Of a stretch of DNA of 35,486 nucleotides, positions 8,293-16,970 are shown piece by piece. The DNA is from Lachnospiraceae bacterium. GTDB taxonomy: Bacteria > Bacillota > Clostridia > Lachnospirales > Lachnospiraceae. The stretch is taken from positions 1 through 35,486 of the forward strand of contig JAAUZT010000054.1 in NCBI GenBank assembly GCA_014804485.1. Reading direction: 5' to 3'. The notes beneath the pieces were generated by a model. The model saw only the letters and a list, made by a program, of their open reading frames with translations, was not told the origin of the DNA and ran no database searches. The translations under genes and the position numbers were made by a program. The first letter of the stretch is position 1, and each line of letters opens with the position of its first letter.

Positions 8293-10857
8293 ATGGATAA
8301 CAGGGCAATAGCAAAGAATATTGCAGGGGAAGCAATTGTACTTTTAAAAAATGATGAACACCTTCTACCTTTTTCTAAGGGTCAGAAGGCGGCATTTTTC
8401 GGAAGAGCGCAGATTGATACCGTCTATTCGGGAAACGGGTCGGGTGCCGCCCACAAATCGGGATGTAAGACGATACTGGAGGAATGTGAGAAAGAGGGAA
8501 TCTGTGCAGACCCCGGACTGAGAGAATTTTATAGGAAGCAGATTTCAAAGGAAGAGACAACGAAAAAGGATGAATTTGATTGGGCTGATATAGGCAAAGT
8601 GATCGCCAGTGGCGCTATGTATGAAATCTTCGGAAAGTATCATGCACCCATAGAGGAATATGCGATATCGGAGGAACAGATGAAGACTGCCGGACAGTAT
8701 ACGGACACAGCAGTTCTGGTGCTCGGAAGGAATTCCGGCGGCGAGGAATGCGACAGACATCTGCAGGGAGATTATTATTTGACAGATTCGGAAAAAGCTC
8801 TGGCGGAGCAGGTGTGCAGACATTTTGAAAAGGTAGTCCTGCTCCTAAATGTCAATGGACTGATAGATTTATCATGGGCGGAGGAGTATCCGCAGATTAA
8901 GAGTATTCTGTTTGCCGGGATTTTAGGGGAGGAAGGTGCTGCTGCACTGGCAGAAATTTTGACCGGCACAGTCAAACCTTCGGGAAAACTGGCTTTTACT
9001 ATTGCGAAGCGATATGAGGACTATCCGGCAGCCGGTCACTTTTCATGGGATAAGGAAAATGAGGAAAAACTGCTTACTTACGAAAGTTATGGGTTAAGCG
9101 CAGAGGAAAACGGAAGCACGGGATATGCCAAAAGTCCGGTTACTGTTTACCATGAAGATATTTATGCAGGATATCGTTATTTTGATACCTTTGCAAAAGA
9201 ACCGCTGTATGCCTTCGGCTATGGATTATCTTATACGGAATTTGAGATTAGGTGCCTTGGTGCAGTAAAAGGAGAAGAGGGTATTGAAGTACAGGTATGC
9301 GTAAGGAATATCGGAAATATGCCCGGTAAAGAAGTAGTGCAGCTATATCTGGCAAACAGCAGCGTTGCTTATGAACATGCCTTTCAGGAATTAAAAGGGT
9401 TTGAAAAGACAGAGCTTATACAGCCGGGAGAGGAAGAACAGCTCTGCATTACGGTTCCGTGGAAGGAATGGAGCAGTTATGATGAAGAAAAGGCGGCTTA
9501 TCTGATCCGGCAGGGGGAGTATCGGATTCTGGTTGGGAATTCCTCACGAAATACACAGGATGTTGCGATGGTGCGGGTAGAGCAGGATATTCTCGTGGAG
9601 CAGTGTACAAACCGCCTCGGTATAAAGGAATGCAATCGTGGGAAGTTGGAATTTCTGACTTGCTTGGGGAAGCGGGGAGAAAGTAATGTTTCAGAGAAGA
9701 TGATAGAAGGAAATACTCTGGGGAAGATGATAGCAGAGAATGCTCAGGCAAAAATGTCAGATAGGAATTTGCCGGAACAAGCGCCGGGCGGAAATACATC
9801 GGAAGGAGACCTACGTGTACCGGAAATTTGCGTAAAACCTGAGGATATTAGAGTAATGGAGCATATGAATGTTCCGGAAGCCTGTGATCATATAAGGGAA
9901 AAGGTTGAGAAACTGTCCGTCGAACAGCTGGCGGCGCTCTGTGTAGGATATGGGCCAGGCACGCCGTTTGCTGCTTTTCGGGAGGAAAACGATCCGGAAA
10001 CGATTTATGACCGGAACGGAAAACCGATTACAACCAACAGCCATCCCACCGGTTACAATGGTTATGTATCGCCGGCGATCGAGGAAGCGGGAATATATTC
10101 TGTCTTTTATAAGGATGGACCGGCGGGAATCGGTGAGATGGCATGGCCGTCGGAAATGCTGATGGCTTGTGCGTTTAATAAGAAGATTTGGTATGAATTC
10201 GGGGATGCCGTAGGAGCGGAGTGCGAAAAGCAGCAGGTAGATGTCTGGCTGGCACCGGCGGTAAATCTGCTGCGACACCCTTTGGGCGGGAGAAACTTTG
10301 AGTATTTTTCGGAAGATCCTTACTTAACCGGAATCTGTGCCTGCGAGGTGACAAAGGGGGTTCAGAGAAATCACCCGGTACTGGTCTGCCCCAAGCATTT
10401 TGCGGTAAATGAGCAGGAAACATTCCGCCGGGGAAGCAGCAATAAACATTATGACGCGGCGGATTCCATTTTAAGCGAGCGGGCGGCAAGGGAGATTTAT
10501 CTGCAACCTTTTGAAATGCTGGTAAGAGAGGCGGATGTTGTCTGCCTGATGACATCTTTTAATAAGATCAACGGCGTGTTCGCGGCCGGAAATGCAGATC
10601 TTTGCACCCGTATCTTAAAGGAGGAATGGGGATACAGAGGTGTGGTCGTCACGGACTGGGGCGATATGGATGTGGTAGTGGACGGCGCGGATGCCGTTGC
10701 GGCGGGCAACGATGTGGTCATGCCCGGCGGTCCTCCGGTAATCATGCAGATTCTGCAAGGGTATCAGGAAGGCAGGGTGGCCCGGGCAAATCTGGAGGAC
10801 GCGGTCAGGCATTTATTGTATATGACTGAGAAAATATCCGATTCAACGCTCCACTAA
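8293..10857 (+). CDS. GH3 beta-glucosidase with inverted domain order
   Basis: This 854-residue GH3 enzyme starts with what is normally the C-terminal part. AIVLLKNDEHLLPF opens the alpha/beta sandwich, GLSYTEF and GKEVVQLYL belong to the FnIII-like domain at about residues 310-430, and the catalytic barrel comes last. The barrel shows LAPAVNLLRHPLGGRNFEYF, PKHFAVNEQE and VVVTDWGD, putting the nucleophile at Asp788. Similar inverted GH3 enzymes are known from Ruminococcus albus and Butyrivibrio. Between the halves lies a variable, low-complexity stretch (about residues 425-525). ATG 8293 is preceded by GGAGGT at 8284-8289. An open extension back to 8167 would overlap the first GH3 gene and lacks a ribosome site. 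It is cytoplasmic, a likely second beta-glucosidase of different linkage preference. Confidence 0.88.
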   Translation: MDNRAIAKNIAGEAIVLLKNDEHLLPFSKGQKAAFFGRAQIDTVYSGNGSGAAHKSGCKTILEECEKEGICADPGLREFYRKQISKEETTKKDEFDWADIGKVIASGAMYEIFGKYHAPIEEYAISEEQMKTAGQYTDTAVLVLGRNSGGEECDRHLQGDYYLTDSEKALAEQVCRHFEKVVLLLNVNGLIDLSWAEEYPQIKSILFAGILGEEGAAALAEILTGTVKPSGKLAFTIAKRYEDYPAAGHFSWDKENEEKLLTYESYGLSAEENGSTGYAKSPVTVYHEDIYAGYRYFDTFAKEPLYAFGYGLSYTEFEIRCLGAVKGEEGIEVQVCVRNIGNMPGKEVVQLYLANSSVAYEHAFQELKGFEKTELIQPGEEEQLCITVPWKEWSSYDEEKAAYLIRQGEYRILVGNSSRNTQDVAMVRVEQDILVEQCTNRLGIKECNRGKLEFLTCLGKRGESNVSEKMIEGNTLGKMIAENAQAKMSDRNLPEQAPGGNTSEGDLRVPEICVKPEDIRVMEHMNVPEACDHIREKVEKLSVEQLAALCVGYGPGTPFAAFREENDPETIYDRNGKPITTNSHPTGYNGYVSPAIEEAGIYSVFYKDGPAGIGEMAWPSEMLMACAFNKKIWYEFGDAVGAECEKQQVDVWLAPAVNLLRHPLGGRNFEYFSEDPYLTGICACEVTKGVQRNHPVLVCPKHFAVNEQETFRRGSSNKHYDAADSILSERAAREIYLQPFEMLVREADVVCLMTSFNKINGVFAAGNADLCTRILKEEWGYRGVVVTDWGDMDVVVDGADAVAAGNDVVMPGGPPVIMQILQGYQEGRVARANLEDAVRHLLYMTEKISDSTLH

Positions 10858-12039
10858 ATTTTCCGCTTTCGGTTTCCGAAGCACAAGTATGCCGGTTACC
10901 AGCAATACGGGGAAGATGACTGCTGTCAGAATACCCATTTTCAGATCATCCGAAGCGATGCTGGAAATATAACCTACCAGTGTGGGACCGCCGGAGCACC
11001 CCAGATCGCCGGCCAACGCCAGCAGTGCAAACAGGGCGGTTCCGCCGTTTCTGATCGATGCGGCAGCCTTGCTGAAGCTGCCGGGCCACATGATGCCCAC
11101 AGACAGCCCGCAGATGCCGCATCCCACAAGCGACAGGGCAGGGGAGGGCGACAGGGAGATCATTAAGTAGGAAAGGATACAGAGGATGCCGCTCCCGATC
11201 ATGAATCTGTCCAGATCGATCCGGTCCCCGAATTTGCCGTAGAAGGATCTGGCGCTTCCCATCAGGACGGCAAAGGTCATGGGACCTGCCAGATCGCCCA
11301 GCGTCTTACTTACGCCAAGTCCTCTTTCGGCAAAAGTAGATGCCCATTGGCTCACGGACTGCTCGCTTGCGCCTGCGCACATCATCATGAGCATAAGCAG
11401 CCAGAAAACTCGGTTTCGGCACAGTTCCCACATGGACATGCCGGTTTCACCCTCATCTACCAGAGGCGCGATAGGCGCTTTGGAGAAGATAAAAGTGTTT
11501 ACGATGGGAATGATGATCCAGATGCAAGTCAGTATTTTCCAATTTGCAATTCCGAATATTCTAAAGAAGAGCGTGGAGAGAAGTACGACTCCCACATGCC
11601 CCCAGCAATAGAAAGAATGAAGAAGACTCATCGCCTTTTCCTTATTATCCGTAGGGCAGCTCTCCATGATCGGGCTGACCAGTACTTCCAGCAGCCCGCC
11701 TCCGAGGGCATAGATCATGACGGAGATCAGAAGTCCGGCGTAAGCGCTGGGCAGCAGTTCCGGCAGCACGGCGAGACCCAGAAGTCCTGTTGCGGACAGA
11801 ATATGGGCGAGCAGGATGGAAGCCCGGTAGCCGATCTTATCCACGAAGCCCGCCGACAGCAGATCCACCAGCAGCTGGATGCCGAAGTTGAAGGTGATCA
11901 GTATGGTGATCTGACTGAGGGGGATGCCGTACGTGCTCTCGAAGGTTAAAAACAGCAGCGGGATGAAGTTATTGACGATCGCCTGTACGATATATCCTAC
12001 GAAACATGCGTAGATTGTCTTTTGATAGTTGGGATTCAT
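10843..12039 (-). CDS. MFS transporter, unknown substrate
   Basis: This 398-residue protein with about 12 membrane segments belongs to the major facilitator superfamily. It has the two-halves layout, a short charged loop after helix 2 (SAGFVDKIGYRAS) resembling the MFS A-motif, and a central loop (LVDEGETGMSMWELCRNR). The pattern of YALGGGLLEVLVSPIMESCP and LGCSGGPTLVGYISS resembles FucP-like or sugar MFS members, but the substrate is not determinable. AAGGAG lies 8 nt before the ATG on the minus strand. The gene converges with the second GH3 gene and their 3' ends overlap by 15 bp, with no terminator between them. Its position next to the beta-glucoside locus may reflect sugar uptake or efflux, but opposite orientation makes it a separate unit. 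Confidence 0.85.
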   Translation of the reverse strand: MNPNYQKTIYACFVGYIVQAIVNNFIPLLFLTFESTYGIPLSQITILITFNFGIQLLVDLLSAGFVDKIGYRASILLAHILSATGLLGLAVLPELLPSAYAGLLISVMIYALGGGLLEVLVSPIMESCPTDNKEKAMSLLHSFYCWGHVGVVLLSTLFFRIFGIANWKILTCIWIIIPIVNTFIFSKAPIAPLVDEGETGMSMWELCRNRVFWLLMLMMMCAGASEQSVSQWASTFAERGLGVSKTLGDLAGPMTFAVLMGSARSFYGKFGDRIDLDRFMIGSGILCILSYLMISLSPSPALSLVGCGICGLSVGIMWPGSFSKAAASIRNGGTALFALLALAGDLGCSGGPTLVGYISSIASDDLKMGILTAVIFPVLLVTGILVLRKPKAENLVER

Positions 12040-12118
12040 GGGAATGCTCCTTGTTTTTTTTCGTATTCTATAAATAAATCCTTATGACGAAACGCTCCAT
12101 TTTGTTAAGTCCACGCCC

Positions 12119-12147
12119 ATTATACTATCACAACTGTCTTTTGCACA
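12119..12147 (-). promoter_or_regulatory. Possible promoter of the MFS gene
   Basis: Read on the minus strand, a perfect TATAAT (12119-12124) follows TGTGCA (12142-12147) at 17 bp spacing, about 80 bp upstream of the start codon. The -35 matches the consensus poorly, so this rests mainly on the -10. Confidence 0.35.
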
Positions 12148-12250
12148 GATATTATTTCTTTTTCTTTCACACTGGCGTCACGCTTACATCTTGCTGCGAA
12201 TGTATGAACAGTAACTATATTTTCTCATTTCCCAAAGTGCGGTGTCATTC

Positions 12251-12279
12251 TTGTTTTTTCCGATTCCCTAGAGTAGAAT
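12251..12279 (+). promoter_or_regulatory. Probable promoter of the DUF3160/CapA operon
   Basis: TTGTTT (12251-12256) and TAGAAT (12274-12279) are separated by 17 bp and lie 31 bp upstream of the DUF3160 start codon, a normal sigma-A arrangement with a short leader carrying the GGGGAGGA ribosome site. Confidence 0.5.
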
Positions 12280-12309
12280 AGTTGTAGCAAAGGGGAGGAA
12301 TAATTGGTT

Positions 12310-14529
12310 ATGAAAAAAAGAGCGATTGCAGCAGTTATGACGACGGCGCTGTTTATTAGTACGCTGAGCGCGTGCAGCGCGGGACAAACGACCGGTGAAG
12401 TTATAACGGAAGAGACGCAGGAAGGGGCTTCTGACGGGCAGCAGGCACAGGATCAGGAATCCGAAAACGGGGAAACTGCTGAAACGGCGGCAGGCGATAC
12501 ACAGCTTGGTGAAAACACAGCGACGATTCGGGAGATCGAGATCACGCCCTGCGTAGAGCCCTATACGGTGGAACCTGATCTGAGCAACATTGATAATTTG
12601 TGGCAGTTCTGGTATGACGATGATACCAGAGAGAAGCTGGTTCAGAACGGCTTTATCGTGCGTGAGGGCGGCGGCAGGGAATTTTTTGATCAGTACGAAG
12701 AGAATCGTTATCTTGATCAGGCCAGCTTCGTGACGGTGGATTCTCTGATGAATACCTATCATTTGTATTTCGGACATCTTCTGAAAAACGTGGAGCGGGA
12801 CTATCTGTCGGACCGGCTGGGACAGTTGAGCCGGCTAATGCTGACGGACAGTAAGGAGTACTATGACCGGCTGAAAGGCAGTGAGTGGGAGGGTGCGGCA
12901 AAGCGCAATGTCGCTTTTTTCACCATAGGAGCGAAACTGCTTGACGACAGCACGGAGGTAGAAGATTATGTGAAAGACTCCGTGCTGTATGAACTGGGGC
13001 GTATCGACGAGACGGAGGATATCTTCGAGTCATCGATCACCGGTGAGATGGAGGATTATACGCAGTACATACCGAGAGGCTATTATGAGGGCGATGAGAC
13101 GCTGGAGCGGTATTTTAAGGCGATGATGTGGTATGGCAGGGTTCACTTTGAGCAGGATAAGGAGGAACTGGACAGAAGCGCACTGTTGATTTCACAGGCA
13201 CTTTCGGAGGATACGCAGGCTTATGAGCTCTGGCAGTCGATCTATGATGTGACGGCTTTTTTCACAGGAGAGAGTGATGATGCGGATGTAGCGGATTATC
13301 TTCCGATCATACGGGAGGTATACGGAGAGAATGTTACAACTGACACGTTTGTCGGAAATGAAAAGGCGTTTGAACAATTTCATTCCCTGACGGCTATGCT
13401 GCAGATCCCGCAGATTAATTCCGTACCCATCGGGGACGGGGAGGACAATGTGATTCCGGGTTTTCGGTTTATGGGACAGCGGTTTAGTGTGGATGCCGCA
13501 ATCATGCAGAAACTGATCTACAGCGATGTGAAGGAGAACAGTGCCGGGGATAAGCGCATGCTTCCGGACGTGCTGGATGTACCGGCGGCGCTCGGCAGTG
13601 ATACGGCGCTTGCGATTCTGGAGGAGAATGGTGCGACGGAGTATCGCGGATATTCCGAGAATATGGAGCGGCTCAGGAGTGTTCTGGGTGAGGAAGATCA
13701 GGGCAGGTGGTCGGCAAGTCTGTATGCCGGCTGGCTCAATACACTCCGTCCCTTATTGGAGGTAAAAGGTGCGGGATATCCGATGTTTATGCAGTCAGAA
13801 GAGTGGGCGAAGAAGAATCTGGAGTGTTTTGCGGGCAGCTTCACGGAGTTAAAGCACGATACCATACTGTATACGAAGCAGGTTATGGCTGAGATGGGCG
13901 GCGGTTATGAAGAGGAACCAGACGACAGAGGATATGTGGAGCCGGAACCGTTGGTGTATGCCAGATTTGCCGAGTTGTCAGACCGGACCGTGGAGGGACT
14001 GAAGAAGTACGGAATGCTCAGTGCCGCGGAGGAAGAGAATCTCTCGCGTTTGTCACAAATCGCGGATCAGCTGTTGACGATCTCGAAGAAAGAACTTCTG
14101 GATGAAGTGCCCACGGAGGAAGAATTCGAGTTTATCAGAAGTTACGGCGGTAATATCGAGCATTTCTGGTATGAGGCGGTGAAAGATCAGGCAGACGATC
14201 CCGATCAGATATTCAGTGAGGAGTATCAGGCGGCGATCGTGGTGGATATCGCAACAGACCCTAACGGCACCGTGCTGGAAGCGGCGACAGGAAGTCCTTC
14301 CGTTATGGATGTGATCGTGAAAGTAGATGGTAAGCTGAAGATCGCCAGAGGAAGCGTCTATACCTTCTATCAGTTTGACTGGCCGATGAACGACCGGCTG
14401 ACAGATGCGAAGTGGCAGACGATGATGGGCATGCGGCCTGACGAAGAAGGCGTCTATCATTATGAGAACAAGCCGGTAAAGCAGCCGGCGTGGACGGACA
14501 GTTATCGGTATCGGTATGAATGGGAATAG
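12310..14529 (+). CDS. DUF3160 domain lipoprotein
   Basis: The protein has 739 residues. A lipoprotein signal peptide with lipobox LSAC puts the lipidated Cys at residue 22. It is followed by a low-complexity acidic and Gln/Glu-rich linker to about residue 75, then a large mostly helical domain that I recognise as DUF3160 (WQFWYDDDTREKLVQNGFIV, VTVDSLMNTYHLYFGHLLKN, FRFMGQRFSVDAAIMQKLIY). The C-terminal part ends in VKVDGKLKIARGSVYTFYQF. The function of the family is unknown. Its place is the outer face of the membrane. GGAGGAA at 12294-12300 is 9 nt from ATG 12310, and a TTG at 12304 is also possible. The 3' end overlaps the next gene by 14 bp, so the two proteins are likely made together. 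Confidence 0.85.
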   Translation: MKKRAIAAVMTTALFISTLSACSAGQTTGEVITEETQEGASDGQQAQDQESENGETAETAAGDTQLGENTATIREIEITPCVEPYTVEPDLSNIDNLWQFWYDDDTREKLVQNGFIVREGGGREFFDQYEENRYLDQASFVTVDSLMNTYHLYFGHLLKNVERDYLSDRLGQLSRLMLTDSKEYYDRLKGSEWEGAAKRNVAFFTIGAKLLDDSTEVEDYVKDSVLYELGRIDETEDIFESSITGEMEDYTQYIPRGYYEGDETLERYFKAMMWYGRVHFEQDKEELDRSALLISQALSEDTQAYELWQSIYDVTAFFTGESDDADVADYLPIIREVYGENVTTDTFVGNEKAFEQFHSLTAMLQIPQINSVPIGDGEDNVIPGFRFMGQRFSVDAAIMQKLIYSDVKENSAGDKRMLPDVLDVPAALGSDTALAILEENGATEYRGYSENMERLRSVLGEEDQGRWSASLYAGWLNTLRPLLEVKGAGYPMFMQSEEWAKKNLECFAGSFTELKHDTILYTKQVMAEMGGGYEEEPDDRGYVEPEPLVYARFAELSDRTVEGLKKYGMLSAAEEENLSRLSQIADQLLTISKKELLDEVPTEEEFEFIRSYGGNIEHFWYEAVKDQADDPDQIFSEEYQAAIVVDIATDPNGTVLEAATGSPSVMDVIVKVDGKLKIARGSVYTFYQFDWPMNDRLTDAKWQTMMGMRPDEEGVYHYENKPVKQPAWTDSYRYRYEWE

Positions 14530-15997
14530 AGCGCGAATGAGAAAAATACTAGTGTGCATAATGGCGTTGGTGGGAACCGGCGCCGTTTTGTATATGCTGT
14601 GGATGAACGGAACCTTTTTGCCTCGCTGGATCAGGTGGGAGAGTGGAATAAGCTATGACTCGTCAGAAAAATATGAAATCATTCTGGCGCAGAAAAAGGT
14701 TTCTGTTGAATATGACAATGGTGTCATATGGGCTTCTCCGAAGGGAGTCAAAGTGCAGAGTGTGTTATCTGCGGATATAGACGGCGATAAGATGGAGGAA
14801 ATGATTCTGCTTTGCTGGAAAATCGGACGGTACGGCAGGAGCAAACCGTTCTGGGTGGAGGAGGATGAGAAGAAGTGGTCACAGCATATCTTCGTATACG
14901 GACTGCATGAAGGGAAAGTCAGACCGAAGTGGATGTCTTCGTATATCGGGCAGGATGTGTCGGAGATGGCGGTGAAAGGACAGGCTCAGCAGGCGGAACA
15001 TATCATGCGGGTTCCTCGAAATCGTCTGCTGCTGACTGCTCCTGATGGAAGAGTGAACAGTTGGATCTGGGATTCGTGGGGATTTAAAAAAGAAACGACA
15101 GAAGTGTCATTTGTTGCGTTTGGTGACAACTTGATTCATGAACCAATATACCGATACGGTTTACATAATGACGGAAACTTTGACTTTTTATTTGAAAATA
15201 TAAAGGAGACCATTACTAAGAGCGATATCGCCGTGATCAATCAGGAGACGCCGCTTACCGATGATCCTGCCATGTACGGTGATTATCCGCGGTTCGGCAC
15301 GCCGGCACAGGTGGGGGATGCAATAGCGGATGCCGGGTTTGATGTGGTGACATGCGCCACTAACCATGCCCTTGACCGGGGAATGGCGGGGATTGATTTT
15401 ACGAAGAAGTTTTTCGGGGAGCGTGATATCATTTGTCTCGGGATACAGTCGGTCGAGGAGAAAGAATACAAAGCATATGACATAATTGTCAGAAATGGAA
15501 TCCGGTTTGTCATGCTTAACTATACGTACGGCACCAACGGGATCGGGATTCCGGAAGAGGCTCCTGATTCGGTGCACCTGCTTGCCGACGAAGAGAGGAT
15601 CAGAGAGGATATCGGGGAAGCAAAAGCACAAAGCGATGTCGTAATCATTTTCGCACACTGGGGGACGGAATATGAGGAAGAACCCGATGATTTTCAGAAG
15701 AAGTGGGCGGAAATTTTCCTGGAGAGCGGGGTGGATGTAGTCGTCGGCACCCATCCTCATGCGCTGCAGCCTTATGAAGTCCTGCGGGATGACAGTGGAC
15801 ATGAGATGTTGGTTTATTATTCCGTCGGAAACTATATCAGCGCCCAGCCGGAGCAGTCCTGTGTGAAGGGCGGCATGGCGGAGTTTACCGTATCGCTCAC
15901 GGCCGACGGGTACGCGATTACCGAGTATAATCTCAGGCCGCTTGCGATTACGTGGCAGGAGGGCGGGAAGTGTACGGTGGATTTTGCACAGCCATAA
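14516..15997 (+). CDS. CapA-family (metallophosphoesterase-like) membrane-anchored protein
   Basis: The 493-residue protein has an N-terminal membrane helix (about 9-30), an extracytoplasmic middle region (about 45-195) and a CapA/PgsA-type C-terminal domain. The latter shows the family's metal-site motifs: GDNLIHE (Asp204, His208), NQET (Asn242, Glu244), ATNHALDRG (Asn283, His284), AHWGTEY (His381) and GTHPHALQP (His413, His415). CapA members are linked to poly-gamma-glutamate or capsule synthesis, but no pgsB/pgsC is in the window, so a wall or capsule hydrolase role is just as possible. The middle region contains SADIDGDKMEEM, reminiscent of FG-GAP/VCBS calcium loops. It begins inside the DUF3160 gene, which points to translational coupling; ATG 14537 is an alternative start with no better ribosome site. 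Confidence 0.87.
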   Translation: MNGNRARMRKILVCIMALVGTGAVLYMLWMNGTFLPRWIRWESGISYDSSEKYEIILAQKKVSVEYDNGVIWASPKGVKVQSVLSADIDGDKMEEMILLCWKIGRYGRSKPFWVEEDEKKWSQHIFVYGLHEGKVRPKWMSSYIGQDVSEMAVKGQAQQAEHIMRVPRNRLLLTAPDGRVNSWIWDSWGFKKETTEVSFVAFGDNLIHEPIYRYGLHNDGNFDFLFENIKETITKSDIAVINQETPLTDDPAMYGDYPRFGTPAQVGDAIADAGFDVVTCATNHALDRGMAGIDFTKKFFGERDIICLGIQSVEEKEYKAYDIIVRNGIRFVMLNYTYGTNGIGIPEEAPDSVHLLADEERIREDIGEAKAQSDVVIIFAHWGTEYEEEPDDFQKKWAEIFLESGVDVVVGTHPHALQPYEVLRDDSGHEMLVYYSVGNYISAQPEQSCVKGGMAEFTVSLTADGYAITEYNLRPLAITWQEGGKCTVDFAQP

Positions 15998-16005
15998 GAG
16001 ACGGC

Positions 16006-16034
16006 TTGCATATTTCCACAAAATATAGTATATA
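16006..16034 (+). promoter_or_regulatory. Promoter of the thiamine riboswitch transcript
   Basis: TTGCAT (16006-16011) and TATATA (16029-16034) stand 17 bp apart, about 30 bp before the first base of the riboswitch fold and just after the capA-like stop codon. Confidence 0.55.
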
Positions 16035-16060
16035 TAGATAGACCGTAGTGCAACAGAATA

Positions 16061-16158
16061 ACAGGGGCGCTGGACACAAGTCCGGCTGAGATGCAGAGGC
16101 GTAATGTCGCTTCCGGTCCCTTGAACCTGATCCGGGTAATGCCGGCGTAGGAAGAATA
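16061..16158 (+). promoter_or_regulatory. TPP riboswitch (THI element)
   Basis: The conserved THI-box blocks are all present: GGGGCGC opens it at 16064, CTGAGATG follows at 16085-16092, and CCCTTGAACCTGATCCGGGT with TAATGCCGGCGTAGGAA closes it by 16154. CTGAGA and the GAACCTGATC block form the pyrimidine- and pyrophosphate-sensing arms. It precedes a ThiT gene, so thiamine pyrophosphate should switch expression off by favouring the terminator that follows. Confidence 0.96.
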
Positions 16159-16168
16159 TTCGACGTAA

Positions 16169-16228
16169 CAGTCTGACTTGTGGGTCGGACTGTGACTATT
16201 TGAGCAACAGAATAGTAGTCGTTTTTTT
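16169..16228 (+). terminator. Riboswitch expression platform: terminator and competing hairpin
   Basis: ACTATT (16195-16200) pairs with AATAGT (16211-16216), extended by GACT (16188-16191) with AGTC (16217-16220) across a 3-nt bulge, and is followed by seven T at 16222-16228. A second hairpin upstream pairs CAGTCTGAC (16169-16177) with GTCGGACTG (16184-16192). Its 3' strand uses bases the terminator also needs, so the two folds exclude one another, as expected for antiterminator and terminator. How the ligand-bound aptamer selects between them is inferred, not seen. Confidence 0.75.
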
Positions 16229-16282
16229 CGTACCGCGTTATGCCTGAATGCACGCGGTACATTTTATCAGGAGGAAACGACT

Positions 16283-16873
16283 ATGACACAAAAAACAAAC
16301 AAAATCCGTGCGCTGACTGAGGGCGCTATCATGATCGCTGCGGCGACCGTACTGGGATATTTTCGGATATTCCGTTTTCCGTTCGGTGGTTCCGTTGATC
16401 TGGCACTGGTACCGATTCTGGTGTACTGCTTACGCTGGGGACCGCGATATTCGCTGTTGTGCTGTTTTGTCAACGGTGTGCTGCAATATTTTCTGGGCGG
16501 AGGCATTGCAATCTCATGGCAGTCCATGCTGCTTGATTATGTGGTGGCTTATACATTAGTATTCTTATGCGGATTCGGCGCCGGTAAGAAATTGGGATGG
16601 CTGTGGGGCACCGTTCTGGGGTCTTTCGGACGATGGGTATCACTGACCCTGTCGGGGGGACTGCTGTGGTATATGTATATGCCGGAGACTTTTCTGGGAA
16701 TGCCGATGGTGAACCCGTGGGTATATTCCATATTGTTAAACGGCGTGCTTGTGCTTGCCGTGATGGCGGTTGATCTTGTCGTGCTGGGTGCCATGCAGAG
16801 TGTTCCGGCGCTTCGGCGGCTGGTTTTAGCCTGTCAGACGGAAAAGAAGTGCAAGTCTGAAACAGAGCAATAG
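16283..16873 (+). CDS. thiT: Thiamine transporter ThiT (ECF S-component)
   Basis: This 196-residue protein with six predicted membrane segments matches ThiT, the substrate-binding S-component that takes up thiamine with the shared ECF ATPase module (not encoded here). The N-terminal region LTEGAIMIAAATVLGYFRIF, the loop GGSVDLALVPILVYCLRWGP with its family-typical Gly-Gly-Ser, and the Trp-rich region GRWVSLTLSGGLLWYMYMPE are characteristic. AGGAGG precedes the ATG by a normal distance. The TPP riboswitch directly upstream independently supports a thiamine role. It is a single-gene riboswitch unit, although the MATE gene follows after 97 bp without a clear terminator. Confidence 0.95.
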   Translation: MTQKTNKIRALTEGAIMIAAATVLGYFRIFRFPFGGSVDLALVPILVYCLRWGPRYSLLCCFVNGVLQYFLGGGIAISWQSMLLDYVVAYTLVFLCGFGAGKKLGWLWGTVLGSFGRWVSLTLSGGLLWYMYMPETFLGMPMVNPWVYSILLNGVLVLAVMAVDLVVLGAMQSVPALRRLVLACQTEKKCKSETEQ

Positions 16874-16970
16874 GGCAATAACTTCGATTGCGTTCACGTT
16901 CTGAGCAGGTGAAATGTACGGGAGATATTCTGTCAAGCAGTGTACAAAAGAGACGGCGGAGGGGCGTATT

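Noticed and set aside
12084..12281. 65-codon frame between the MFS gene and the DUF3160 gene
   Set aside because: It is rich in Phe, Tyr and Cys from T-rich sequence, has no ribosome site and covers both predicted promoters.
14516..15997. Poly-gamma-glutamate operon
   Set aside because: The CapA-like protein alone is present, without pgsB or pgsC, so capsule synthesis is not supported.
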